NCBI RefSeq assembly: GCF_038396765.1
Contig: NZ_CP150096.1
Location: 88,501 to 152,500 of the forward strand
Direction of reading: 5' to 3'
Source: Chitinophaga caseinilytica
GTDB lineage: Bacteria; Bacteroidota; Bacteroidia; Chitinophagales; Chitinophagaceae
DNA length: 64,000 nt
Shown: piece by piece, positions 27,110 to 35,591 of the stretch
Position numbering within the stretch: the stretch's first letter is position 1
How the letters are laid out: every line of letters begins with the position of its first letter
The notes under the pieces: generated by a model
Databases searched by the model: none
What the model saw: the letters and a program-made list of their open reading frames with translations, nothing else
What the model was told of the DNA's origin: nothing
Translations under genes and position numbers: made by a program

Positions 27110-28816
27110 ATGCAGAAACGCTGGACAGTAAAGAAATATCAACCATCACAGGAGCAACAGCTCCAGGCAGCTTTGAAAATCCACCCCATACTATGCCGCC
27201 TGCTGGTACAAAGGGGGATCACTAAATTTGAAGATGCACGCCATTTCTTCAGGCCTTCGCTGGACGATCTCCACGATCCATGGCTCATGAAGGATATGGA
27301 CAAAGCCGTTTCCCGGCTGGAAGAAGCCTTCTTCCGCCGCGAGAAAATCCTCGTGTACGGCGATTACGACGTAGACGGCACCACCGCCGTGGCCACCGTA
27401 TATGGCTTCCTGCAACAACTGTACGACAATATCGAATTCTATATCCCCCACCGCTACCGCGAAGGGTACGGCATTTCCATGCAAGGCATTGAATATGCGC
27501 GGGATAACGACTTCGGGCTCATCATCGCGCTGGACTGCGGCATCAAATCCGTCGAGTACATCGGCCATGCCGCATCTCTCGGCATCGATTTCATTATTTG
27601 CGACCACCACCTTCCCGATGCCATTCTCCCCCCGGCCGTCGCCATTCTCAATCCCAAACAGGAAGACTGCCCTTATCCTTATAAGGAGCTTTCCGGCTGC
27701 GGGATCGGGTTTAAGCTGATCAGCGCCCTGGCGCAGAAGAAAGGTTTCCCCATGAGCGGGGTATATCAATATCTCGACCTCGTGTCTACCAGCATCGCCG
27801 CCGATATCGTTCCCATGACGGGTGAAAACCGCGTGCTCGCCTTCCATGGCCTCAAACAGGTCAACGAAGCACCGTCGCCGGGGATCAAGGCGCTGCTGCG
27901 ACTGAGCAACCTGAAGGAAAAACTTACCACTTCCAACCTCGTATTCGTCATCGCGCCGCGCGTAAACGCCGCCGGAAGGATGGACGATGCCCGCAAAGCC
28001 GTGAACCTTTTCATGGAAACCGACGAAGACAAGGCTTTCGCCATTGCGGAAATGCTGCATGGAGACAACCAGGAGCGCAAGGGGATCGATATGAGCATCA
28101 CCCAGGAAGCGGTCAGCATTATCCAGAACGACGCAGCCATGATCGCCCGGAAATCCACCGTGCTGTTCCAGCCCCACTGGCATAAAGGGGTTGTGGGCAT
28201 CGTGGCGTCCCGGCTCATCGATAAATATTTCTACCGGCCCACCATCATCCTCACACAGAGCAACGACAAGGTGGCGGGCTCCGCACGCTCCGTGTCCGGT
28301 TTCAACGTGTACGAAGCCATCCACCAGTGCAAAGACCTCCTCGAAAATTACGGCGGCCACTTCTACGCAGCGGGCATGACCCTCAAACCGGAGAACGTGA
28401 CAGCTTTCCAGGAGCGTTTCGAAGCCGTTGTTTCTGCCACCATCAGCCCCGACCTGCTCATTCCCGAGATCGTGATCGACACTGAAGTGTGGCTGTCTGA
28501 CCTCACTCCCGCTTTCTACAACATCCTCCGGCAATTCGAGCCCCTCGGCCCCGAAAACCTCCGGCCCGTATTCATCGCCAGGAACCTGACCGACACCGGG
28601 TTTTCCCGCATCGTGAAAGACGAACATATTAAATTGTCCGTCCGCCAGCGCGGTGGCACCCCGTTTTCCGGCATCGGCTTCTTCATGGCCGATAAATTCG
28701 AGATCATTTCCGGCAAAAAACCGTTCGACCTCGTTTTTACCGTGGAAGAAAACGAATGGAACGGCAACACTACCCTTCAACTCAAAGCCATCGACATCCG
28801 GCCTTCCGGGGCATAA
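27110..28816 (+). CDS. recJ: RecJ, single-strand 5'-3' DNA exonuclease
   Basis: DHH/DHHA1 nuclease acting in recombination and mismatch repair. The DHH domain shows DYDVDGTTA (85-93), LDCGIKS and CDHHLPD with the metal-binding His-His; NAAGRMDDA follows, then the DHHA1 domain with GIVASRLIDKY, GSARSVSGFN and the GGHFYAAGM motif (about 415-423), and a C-terminal OB-type domain. 568 aa is typical. It lies downstream of the polyprenyl synthase by 118 bp and ends at a bidirectional terminator. Confidence 0.95.
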   Translation: MQKRWTVKKYQPSQEQQLQAALKIHPILCRLLVQRGITKFEDARHFFRPSLDDLHDPWLMKDMDKAVSRLEEAFFRREKILVYGDYDVDGTTAVATVYGFLQQLYDNIEFYIPHRYREGYGISMQGIEYARDNDFGLIIALDCGIKSVEYIGHAASLGIDFIICDHHLPDAILPPAVAILNPKQEDCPYPYKELSGCGIGFKLISALAQKKGFPMSGVYQYLDLVSTSIAADIVPMTGENRVLAFHGLKQVNEAPSPGIKALLRLSNLKEKLTTSNLVFVIAPRVNAAGRMDDARKAVNLFMETDEDKAFAIAEMLHGDNQERKGIDMSITQEAVSIIQNDAAMIARKSTVLFQPHWHKGVVGIVASRLIDKYFYRPTIILTQSNDKVAGSARSVSGFNVYEAIHQCKDLLENYGGHFYAAGMTLKPENVTAFQERFEAVVSATISPDLLIPEIVIDTEVWLSDLTPAFYNILRQFEPLGPENLRPVFIARNLTDTGFSRIVKDEHIKLSVRQRGGTPFSGIGFFMADKFEIISGKKPFDLVFTVEENEWNGNTTLQLKAIDIRPSGA

Positions 28817-28817
28817 G

Positions 28818-28848
28818 AAAACCCCGAAGCCCATGGCCACGGGGTTTT
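28818..28848. terminator. Bidirectional terminator between recJ and a convergent gene
   Basis: Perfect stem AAAACCCCG (28818-28826) and CGGGGTTTT (28840-28848) with a 13-nt loop. It lies 2 bp after the recJ stop and 23 bp from the stop of the convergent esterase-like gene, so it can serve both. Confidence 0.8.
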
Positions 28849-28870
28849 GCCTGCGACGGTAAGGCCGCAA

Positions 28871-29668
28871 TTATTTCGTGTACTGGTCCATCCAGGTGAA
28901 CAGTGTAGGTTCGGCATAAGCCCTCGTCCAGGCATCGTGCCCGCCCGTGGCGCTTTCCGAATACTTCACCAGTTTGCCGCCACATGCTTCGATGGCGTTC
29001 ACCATATCGCGGGAACCTTTTACCGGGACGGTAGGATCGTCTGCATTGTGAAAAACCCATAATGGCTTGTCTTTCAATATACAACCTTTATCCGGCGAAC
29101 CTTCCCCGCAAATGGGCACTGCGGCGGCGAAACGATCGGGTTTAGCCTGCATCCAGCTCCACACACCGTACCCGCCCATGCTCATACCCGTTAGGTACAC
29201 GCGGGAAGGGTCGACTTTATAATCTTTCATGACCTGTGCGTACAGCACTTCGAGACTGGGAATGTCCCACCAGCTGGTCACTTTGCATTGCGGCGCAATG
29301 AGGATGTAACGGAAATCCGCGTCTTTTACCGCTTTCACCACCAATGCCGATCGCTTCACGATATTGATATCGTCGCCGCGCTCCCCCACACTGTGGAGTG
29401 AAAAAATGACGGGCCACTTTTTATTCGGGTCCTCGTTATACTTAGCGGGTAAATAGCGGAGAAAATCGGTGACCTGCTTCGGGCTATTTACTTTTTGCGC
29501 GGTCAGCCCGGTGGTTAACGGAGCAGGTGGTGTTCCCGGATTAGGGGTTTCGGTGCCTCCGCCTCCTGTACCGGGGCCTGGTGTGGGTACGGGCGTAACT
29601 TCATGATCTCGGCCACAACTCATTACACATGTGGCCCAGGCTAACATTAAAATCAATCTTACATTCAT
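28871..29668 (-). CDS. Esterase-like alpha/beta-hydrolase lipoprotein, copy A
   Basis: Lipoprotein (MSC motif, Cys about residue 18) with a Pro/Gly/Thr-rich linker (about 25-55) and an alpha/beta-hydrolase domain of the PHB-depolymerase/feruloyl-esterase type. The catalytic triad can be seen: nucleophile Ser in TGMSMGGYG, Asp in NADDPTVPV and His in TGGHDAW. VIFSLHSVGERGDD replaces the more usual LHGxGE oxyanion motif, with Ser in place of Gly after LH. It is a tandem paralogue of the gene at 29908-30711. The substrate is unknown; a carboxyl ester of plant or polymer origin is a guess. Confidence 0.8.
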   Translation of the reverse strand: MNVRLILMLAWATCVMSCGRDHEVTPVPTPGPGTGGGGTETPNPGTPPAPLTTGLTAQKVNSPKQVTDFLRYLPAKYNEDPNKKWPVIFSLHSVGERGDDINIVKRSALVVKAVKDADFRYILIAPQCKVTSWWDIPSLEVLYAQVMKDYKVDPSRVYLTGMSMGGYGVWSWMQAKPDRFAAAVPICGEGSPDKGCILKDKPLWVFHNADDPTVPVKGSRDMVNAIEACGGKLVKYSESATGGHDAWTRAYAEPTLFTWMDQYTK

Positions 29669-29742
29669 ATTTCAAGTCATAAGTAAGGGAACTGCGAAAA
29701 TACGTCACTTACGCCAGCGGGAGTATAACACGTAGATGCCAT

Positions 29743-29768
29743 AAACGCGCCATGGTGGCGGATTCCAG
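29743..29768 (-). promoter_or_regulatory. Upstream element shared by the esterase pair, copy A
   Basis: This 26-bp segment is about 80 percent identical to 30770-30795, around the CCATGG core and ATTCCAG end. Each copy lies 60-75 bp before the ATG of one paralogue. It may be a regulator site or just a remnant of the duplication. Function not shown. Confidence 0.35.
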
Positions 29769-29855
29769 TATCAAATACAACATCCTGCCAATTCATTTAT
29801 TTATATAATATCCAATACACTCATTGCCAAATCCCTAGCTGGCCCGGGGAGGTAT

Positions 29856-29885
29856 AAAAAAACCCGCGGCCCAGGGGCCCGCGGG
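29856..29885 (-). terminator. Terminator of esterase-like copy B
   Basis: GC-rich stem CCCGCGG (29863-29869) and CCGCGGG (29879-29885), extended inward by GCC/GGC pairs, followed on the minus strand by seven T. It lies 22 bp after the stop at 29908. Confidence 0.9.
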
Positions 29886-29907
29886 GTAAATTGCGCTCTT
29901 TTTGCGA

Positions 29908-30711
29908 CTATTTCTTCTGCTGGTTCAACCAGGTGTATAATGCCGGATCATTATAGGCTTTCGTCCAGGCATTATGCCCGCCGGTAGCATTCTCCGTGTA
30001 TTTCACCAAAGTACCGCCGCAACTCCGGATGGCGTTCACCATGTCGCGCGAGCCCTTTACAGGAACGGTTGGGTCGTCGGCATTGTGGAAAACCCACACC
30101 GGCTTATCTTTCAGCACGCAAGCCTTTGAAGGGGTACCTTCCCCGCAGATCGGCACGAAGGCAGCAAAACGGTCCGGTTTGCTGAGCGCCCAGCTCCAGG
30201 TGCCGTACCCGCCCATGCTGAGGCCCGTCAGGTAAATCCTGGACGGGTCTACATTATATTCCTTCACCACCTGATCGTACAACACTTCGAGGCTGGGCAC
30301 GTCCCACCAGCTGGAGGCCTTACACTGCGGGGAGATGACGATAAACGGGAAGTTGGGGTCCTGGGCCGCCCGTGCTGCCAGCCCGGCGCGCTTTACCTGG
30401 TTAATGTCGTTGCCACGCTCGCCCACTCCGTGGAGGAAAATAATGACCGGCCATTTCTTGTTCGGATTGTCGTTGTAGGTAGCCGGCAACTGGCGGAGGA
30501 AGTCGGTCACCTGCTTAGGGCTCTTCACTTTTTGCGCGGTAACCCCAGTGGTCAGGTTGGAGGTACCGGTGGCAGGGGGCGGCGTTTCCGTCCCTTTCCC
30601 ATTATCAACTGGTTTGGCAGGCGCAGGCACTTCGCTGTCGCGGCTGCAGCTCATCATCAAAGCCACCAGGGCCAATGCAAAAAACGTTCGGATCTTACTC
30701 AAGTTACTCAT
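29908..30711 (-). CDS. Esterase-like alpha/beta-hydrolase lipoprotein, copy B
   Basis: Tandem paralogue of the preceding gene, with the same layout: lipobox (MMSC, Cys about residue 22), Pro/Thr-rich linker and alpha/beta-hydrolase domain. This copy has the canonical oxyanion motif FLHGVGERGND, nucleophile Ser in TGLSMGGYG, Asp in NADDPTVPV and His in TGGHNAW. The copies share most residues from the QKVKSPKQVTDFLR block onward, so the duplication is fairly recent. Each has its own terminator, so they are probably transcribed separately. Substrate unknown. Confidence 0.82.
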   Translation of the reverse strand: MSNLSKIRTFFALALVALMMSCSRDSEVPAPAKPVDNGKGTETPPPATGTSNLTTGVTAQKVKSPKQVTDFLRQLPATYNDNPNKKWPVIIFLHGVGERGNDINQVKRAGLAARAAQDPNFPFIVISPQCKASSWWDVPSLEVLYDQVVKEYNVDPSRIYLTGLSMGGYGTWSWALSKPDRFAAFVPICGEGTPSKACVLKDKPVWVFHNADDPTVPVKGSRDMVNAIRSCGGTLVKYTENATGGHNAWTKAYNDPALYTWLNQQKK

Positions 30712-30769
30712 GTCGGATATGGTTAAATTATGGTTCTCGTGCTATCCGTAACTCAACTTCCATACCACA

Positions 30770-30795
30770 AAACCCGCCATGGTAGCAAATTCCAG
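30770..30795 (-). promoter_or_regulatory. Upstream element shared by the esterase pair, copy B
   Basis: Counterpart of 29743-29768, with the same CCATGG core and ATTCCAG end, 59 bp before the ATG of copy B. Seen directly; role unknown. Confidence 0.35.
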
Positions 30796-30892
30796 CTAAT
30801 ACATGATACTTACTCATAACTTAGGAATGATATTAATATGCAAAAGTTTCTGCATCATTCCCGATCACCCGTTCCAGGCCTGGGCATCTGCC

Positions 30893-30926
30893 AATAAAAA
30901 AAGCAAAGCACCGGAGCGCTTTGCTT
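30893..30926 (-). terminator. Terminator of htpG
   Basis: Stem AAGCAAAGC (30901-30909) and GCTTTGCTT (30918-30926) with an 8-nt loop, followed on the minus strand by a T-tract. It begins 23 bp after the htpG stop. Confidence 0.9.
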
Positions 30927-30949
30927 TTTCCTGTATTGCCGGATTGTGA

Positions 30950-32773
30950 TTATTTCTCCATCAGTTCCACGCTACGGTTCACGAACGCCGTAAGATCGGC
31001 GCCGGTCAGCAGGCCCTGCGACAGCAGCGCCAGGTCGGCGAGGTTGCGAACCTGCTTCTGTTGCAGCCCGCTGTCCCCTTCTCCCAGGATGCGCTGGTAA
31101 ATAGGATGGTTGGCGTTGACGGTCATGGTGATTTCGTCGGGCATGCCGGCATACCAGCTGGCGGCCGATCCGCCCATGGCGGCCATGTCTTTCATCCTGC
31201 GCATCAGTTCGCCGCGGGTAACGATCACGGGCTGGTCTTGCGCGCCGAGGCCTTTCAGTTCCACTTTCACGCCGGGCAGTGCTACCTGGCCGGTAAATAT
31301 GTCTTTCAACGTTCCTTCCTGCGCTTCGCTGAGCACGCTTTGCGTGGCGGCGTCGGGGTTGATGAGGTTGTCGGCGATGTCGGCGTCTACCCGGGTGAAC
31401 ATGACGTTTTCCCATTTGTGCTCCATCTGGTTGATGAAACCGGCGTCTACCATCGTTTCCATTTTCACCACTTTATATCCTTTGGCTTTTGCGGCAGCGA
31501 TGTAGCTGTCTTGCTGCGTGGGATTGGTGGCGTAGAGGATCACGAGCTTGTCTTCCTTGTTGGTCTGCACGGCAGCGGCCGCGGTGCGGTATTCTTCCAG
31601 TGTGTAGAAAGTGCCGCCGTCCACGTCTTCGAGGAGGTGGAACTTGCCGGCTTTATCGAGGAACTTGTCTTCGGTCATCATCCCGTATTTCACGAACAGG
31701 GCGATGTGTTCCCATTTTTCCTCGAAAGATTTGCGGTCGGTCCGGAACATTTCGTCCAGTTTATCGGCCACTTTCTTGGTGATATGTGCGTTGATCTTCT
31801 TCACGTTGGGATCGCCCTGGAGGTAGCTGCGGCTAACGTTGAGGGGGATGTCGGGCGAGTCGATCACACCGTGGAGCAGCATGAGGAACTCGGGCACGAT
31901 GTTCTTCACCTCGTCTGTCACGAAAACCTGGTTGGAATACAGGCTGATCTTGTCTTTCTGTATTTCGTACGTTTTGGTGATTTTGGGGAAGTAGAGGATC
32001 CCTGTGAGGTTGAAGGGATAGTCTACATTGAGGTGGATCCAGAACAGGGGCGGCTCCGCGAAGGGATACAGCTCCTTATAGAAAGCCTGGTAGTCGTCTG
32101 CGGTGAGCTCCGACGGTTTTTTGACCCAGGCGGGGGATGTATTATTGATTTGTTCTCCCTGGAATTTGATGGGCACGGGGAGGAAGCGGCAGAATTTTTC
32201 GAGGATGGTGCGGATGCGGTGCTCATCGAGAAATTCTTCGCTTTCTTCATTGATATGCAATACGATATCGGTGCCGCGGGATTCTTTTTCGGTGTTTTCG
32301 AGCTGGTATTCCGGGCTGCCGTCGCATTCCCAGCGAACGGCCTGGGAATCGGGTTTCCAGGATTTGGTGAAGATTTCCACCTGGGAAGATACCATGAAGG
32401 AGGAGTAGAACCCGAGGCCGAAGTGGCCGATGATATTGGCGCCGTCTCCCTGTCCTTTATATTTCTTCACGAATTCTTCCGCACCGGAGAAGGCGACCTG
32501 GTTGATGTATTTGTCGACTTCTTCGGCGGTCATGCCGATGCCGCGGTCGGAGATGGTGATGGTTTTCTTTTCTTTATCGAGGGAAACGGTGACGTCGGCT
32601 TCTCCGATCTCGCCTTTGAATTCGCCTACGCTGGCCAGGGTTTTGAGTTTCTGGGAGGCATCCACTGCGTTGCTGACCAGTTCCCGCAGGAAAATGTCAT
32701 GATCGGAATAGAGGAATTTCTTGATAATGGGGAAAATGTTCTCTGTTTGTACACGTATGGCACCTTTCTGCAT
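30950..32773 (-). CDS. htpG: HtpG, Hsp90-family chaperone
   Basis: Cytoplasmic ATP-dependent chaperone. The N-terminal GHKL ATPase domain shows LRELVSNAVDAS (Glu31 and Asn35 at the nucleotide site), ISDRGIGMTAEEV and IGHFGLGFYSSFMVS. The middle domain has the catalytic-loop region NVSRSYLQGDPNVKKI, and a C-terminal dimerisation domain completes 607 aa. There is no heat-shock operator that I can recognise upstream; the 256-bp gap to rpsF contains the rpsF promoter and nothing else I can name. Confidence 0.97.
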   Translation of the reverse strand: MQKGAIRVQTENIFPIIKKFLYSDHDIFLRELVSNAVDASQKLKTLASVGEFKGEIGEADVTVSLDKEKKTITISDRGIGMTAEEVDKYINQVAFSGAEEFVKKYKGQGDGANIIGHFGLGFYSSFMVSSQVEIFTKSWKPDSQAVRWECDGSPEYQLENTEKESRGTDIVLHINEESEEFLDEHRIRTILEKFCRFLPVPIKFQGEQINNTSPAWVKKPSELTADDYQAFYKELYPFAEPPLFWIHLNVDYPFNLTGILYFPKITKTYEIQKDKISLYSNQVFVTDEVKNIVPEFLMLLHGVIDSPDIPLNVSRSYLQGDPNVKKINAHITKKVADKLDEMFRTDRKSFEEKWEHIALFVKYGMMTEDKFLDKAGKFHLLEDVDGGTFYTLEEYRTAAAAVQTNKEDKLVILYATNPTQQDSYIAAAKAKGYKVVKMETMVDAGFINQMEHKWENVMFTRVDADIADNLINPDAATQSVLSEAQEGTLKDIFTGQVALPGVKVELKGLGAQDQPVIVTRGELMRRMKDMAAMGGSAASWYAGMPDEITMTVNANHPIYQRILGEGDSGLQQKQVRNLADLALLSQGLLTGADLTAFVNRSVELMEK

Positions 32774-32982
32774 ATGTTTTTCAGTTTTTTAGACGGTGAA
32801 ACCTTGTCAAAGGGTGTGCCATGGCGGGGGCGACTGCCAAGTTGACCGTCAAACGAAAAAACGGGCGTTGATTTTCAGACAGTTGCGGGTTATTTACCGG
32901 AAAACTGCGACAGGATGGGGATTGGGTGGGAAAAAACGTGGAAATTCGCGCCAGATAAGCGTGAGAATCCAAATAAACCCCT

Positions 32983-32990
32983 TATCTTTG
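32983..32990 (+). promoter_or_regulatory. Candidate promoter -7 box for rpsF-rpsR-rplI
   Basis: TATCTTTG fits the TAnnTTTG consensus exactly, 40 bp before the rpsF ATG. No TTTG is seen 19-20 bp upstream, so only one element supports it. Confidence 0.55.
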
Positions 32991-33029
32991 CACTCCATTT
33001 TAATTTTAAATCACTAACAAGGGAAAATT

Positions 33030-33383
33030 ATGTCAAACTACGAATTGATGGTGATCTTTACCCCTGTGCTTTCTGAGGAAGACTACAAAGCTGCCCAGAA
33101 AAAATTCGCTGACCTTGTGAAAGACAATGGCGGTGCGATTGTGCACGAAAATCCCTGGGGCCTGAGATCACTGGCGTACCCGATCCAGAAGAAGACCACG
33201 GGCATGTACCTGGTACTGGAGTACACTGCGCCATCCGACTTCAATGAGAAGCTGAAGATCCAGCTGAACCGCGATGAAAATGTATTGCGTTACATGTTTA
33301 CCAAACTGGACAAGCACGCGGTAGCGTACAACACCCGGAAGAAAGGTAACTATGATGCTGAACCTAAAACCGCAGAAGCTTAA
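33030..33383 (+). CDS. rpsF: Ribosomal protein bS6
   Basis: Component of the 30S platform that binds 16S rRNA together with bS18. The start [19 protein letters not shown], the central [22 protein letters not shown] and the [16 protein letters not shown] block are typical of bS6 (about residues 1-95), followed by a short charged tail; 117 aa. It heads the rpsF-rpsR-rplI operon; the ssb gene found between rpsF and rpsR in many bacteria is absent. Confidence 0.97.
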   Translation: MSNYELMVIFTPVLSEEDYKAAQKKFADLVKDNGGAIVHENPWGLRSLAYPIQKKTTGMYLVLEYTAPSDFNEKLKIQLNRDENVLRYMFTKLDKHAVAYNTRKKGNYDAEPKTAEA

Positions 33384-33388
33384 AAGTT

Positions 33389-33655
33389 ATGGCAGTTAAA
33401 CAAGAAATCAAGTACTTAACCGCGGTTAAGCAAGAGAAGCGCCAGAAAAAATACTGCCGCTTCAAGAAATTGGGTATCAAGTATGTAGATTACAAAGATG
33501 CCGAGTTTCTGAAAAAGTTCCTGAACGATCAGGGCAAGATGCTGCCTCGCCGTATCAGCGGTAACTCGCTGAAATTCCAGCGCAAGGTAGCCGAGGCTAT
33601 CAAGAAAGCCCGCCAGATGGCGCTGTTGCCTTATGTTACTGACCTTTTAAAGTAA
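33389..33655 (+). CDS. rpsR: Ribosomal protein bS18
   Basis: Small basic 30S protein that partners bS6. The family core is visible: [25 protein letters not shown], then [34 protein letters not shown] split over about residues 50-83. 88 aa. Starts 5 bp after rpsF and ends 6 bp before rplI. Confidence 0.97.
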   Translation: MAVKQEIKYLTAVKQEKRQKKYCRFKKLGIKYVDYKDAEFLKKFLNDQGKMLPRRISGNSLKFQRKVAEAIKKARQMALLPYVTDLLK

Positions 33656-33661
33656 GAAACA

Positions 33662-34108
33662 ATGCAAGTAATCTTAATACAAGACGTAGACAATCTGGGC
33701 CAGAAGAATGAACTGGTAGCCGTGAAGAACGGTTACGCCAGGAACTTCCTGATCCCCCAAAAGTTCGCCGTAGAGGCCAGCGAGTCTAACCTGAAGCAAC
33801 TCAACGAGCGCGTGAAAGTGCAGAAAGTGAAAGAAGAGAAAATGCTCGCTGAAATCGCCAAAGTGGTAGAAGTGCTGAAAGCCGCTCCCGTTAAAATCGG
33901 CGCGAAAACCGGCACCTCCGGCAAAATCTTCGGTTCTGTTACCGGCGTTCAGATCGCCCGCGCGATCAAAGAACAGAAAGGTTATGAGATCGACCGTCGT
34001 CGCATCCATATCCTCGGTGATGTGAAAGAACTGGGCCTGTACAAAGCCCGCCTCGATTTCGGTAAAGGCAACGAAGCCGAACTGGAATTCGAAGTGGTTG
34101 CTGAATAA
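33662..34108 (+). CDS. rplI: Ribosomal protein bL9
   Basis: 50S protein binding 23S rRNA near the L1 stalk. The N-terminal domain contains VILIQDVDNLGQKNELVAVKNGYARNFLIP (about 3-32), the connecting helix spans about 40-75, and the C-terminal domain has GKIFGSVTGVQIA. 148 aa is normal. It is the last gene of its operon and is followed by a terminator. Confidence 0.97.
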   Translation: MQVILIQDVDNLGQKNELVAVKNGYARNFLIPQKFAVEASESNLKQLNERVKVQKVKEEKMLAEIAKVVEVLKAAPVKIGAKTGTSGKIFGSVTGVQIARAIKEQKGYEIDRRRIHILGDVKELGLYKARLDFGKGNEAELEFEVVAE

Positions 34109-34128
34109 TCAGCCCGATCACTATATTA

Positions 34129-34163
34129 AAAAAGCTGCATCCAACCGGGTGCAGCTTTTTTTA
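34129..34163 (+). terminator. Terminator of the rpsF-rpsR-rplI operon
   Basis: Stem AAAGCTGCA (34131-34139) and TGCAGCTTT (34150-34158) with a 10-nt loop that can pair further, followed by a T-tract. It lies about 22 bp after the rplI stop. Confidence 0.93.
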
Positions 34164-34189
34164 TGCCTTCTATTGTAATCAATACTTGC

Positions 34190-35470
34190 TTACTCGTAGC
34201 GCAGCGCCACGATGGGATCCAGCCGGGATGCCTTCACAGCCGGGTATATCCCGCTCATCAGGCCCACCACTGCACAGGCCAGGATGCCCCCGATCGTCCA
34301 CCCCCAGGGGATGAAAAACGACGAGCCCATCAAACTGGCCACCAGGTTCCCTACCAGGATCCCCAACATCACCCCGAGCATCCCGCCCAGGATACTGATG
34401 ATCACCGATTCGAACACGAACTGCAGCCGGATCGTGGGGCCCGTGGCACCGAGGGCCTTGTTCACCCCGATCTCCCGCGTCCGCTCCGCAACAGACACCA
34501 GCATGATGTTCATCAACCCGATCGCCGAGCCCACCAGCGTAATGAGCCCGATCAACGTAGCCGCCGCCGTCACCATCCCCAATTGCCGGAACAGCATTTC
34601 GGCGATACTATCGCTGCGACTGATGAAGAAATTGTTCTCCTCGTTGAAATCCATCCTGCGGATGACGCGGAAAAGCCCCGTGGCCTCCCCTATCGCCTCG
34701 TCCTGCAGCTTGATATCGTTTACGTTGACGTTGATCTGGTAAGACGCCCAGGGGCGGTTGAACACCCGCCGCGTGCTGGTCACCGTCGTCACCACCACAT
34801 TATCGGCGCTGAACATATTGCTGCTGCCTTTGCTTTCCAATATCCCGATCACGCGGTAGCGGACGTTGCCCAGGCGCACATTCGAGTTGAGGGCCCGTTC
34901 GGGGAATTCCCCGAATAACGTTTTCGCCACGTCCCAACCCAAAACAGCTACGTTCCGGCCGGATTCAATATCGGCTTTCGTGAAATTCCTGCCGTATCGA
35001 AGGTTGTAGTTATTGAGCTTGAGGTAGTTCTCGTCGCCGCCGATCACCTGGATGTTGGGATTGGTCTTGTAGTTTTCGCGGTACACGGTCATACCGCCGC
35101 CTGCACGGAACATGAGGCCTACCGTAGCGGGGAAATCGTACCGCTTCTTGAATTCCATCGCTTCACCAAAAGTAATGACCTTGTTTTGGTTGGAAGTGCG
35201 GACCTTCCTGCGCTGGCCCGTGCTCGTTCCCCGAACGGCACCGCCGCCACCGCCCATGCGGATGCGCATTTCGCGGTTGCGGATGGAGAAACCATTGGCG
35301 CCCATGCTGGCGAAACTGTCGTAGATCTTGTATTGCAGCGCGTCGATCACCGTGAGGATGCTCACGAGCGCCATGATACCGAAGGCGATCACCGTCACGG
35401 TAAGGCCCGCCCGGAGGCGGTTGGCGCTCACTGAGCGCAGGGCGAGGGAAAATACATCTTTTGTACGCAT
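34190..35470 (-). CDS. MacB/FtsX-type ABC transporter permease
   Basis: Membrane permease of the MacB family, 426 aa. A first membrane helix (about residues 18-42) is followed by the periplasmic MacB-like domain (about 45-270), which contains a Gly-rich stretch and the [19 protein letters not shown] motif, and a C-terminal FtsX domain with three helices (about 295-325, 350-380 and 385-410) including [17 protein letters not shown]. Such proteins work with a separate ATPase in export of lipids, lipoproteins or drugs by mechanotransmission. No ATPase gene is next to it, so its partner and substrate are unknown. Confidence 0.88.
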   Translation of the reverse strand: MRTKDVFSLALRSVSANRLRAGLTVTVIAFGIMALVSILTVIDALQYKIYDSFASMGANGFSIRNREMRIRMGGGGGAVRGTSTGQRRKVRTSNQNKVITFGEAMEFKKRYDFPATVGLMFRAGGGMTVYRENYKTNPNIQVIGGDENYLKLNNYNLRYGRNFTKADIESGRNVAVLGWDVAKTLFGEFPERALNSNVRLGNVRYRVIGILESKGSSNMFSADNVVVTTVTSTRRVFNRPWASYQINVNVNDIKLQDEAIGEATGLFRVIRRMDFNEENNFFISRSDSIAEMLFRQLGMVTAAATLIGLITLVGSAIGLMNIMLVSVAERTREIGVNKALGATGPTIRLQFVFESVIISILGGMLGVMLGILVGNLVASLMGSSFFIPWGWTIGGILACAVVGLMSGIYPAVKASRLDPIVALRYE

Positions 35471-35532
35471 AACGACCGTTGACTAAAGTTAACGGTTTTC
35501 CATCATCTGTAAACCCATCCACCCACGGAATG

Positions 35533-35571
35533 GCATAAAAAAAACGGCAAGACGCGTTGGCCTTGCCGTTT
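35533..35571 (-). terminator. Terminator of the nuo operon
   Basis: Stem AAACGGCAAG (35542-35551) and CTTGCCGTTT (35562-35571), loop 10 nt, followed on the minus strand by eight T. It lies just after the nuoN stop at 35592 and ends the 14-gene complex I operon. Confidence 0.93.
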
Positions 35572-35591
35572 CCGGAAAAATATCGTTGCGA

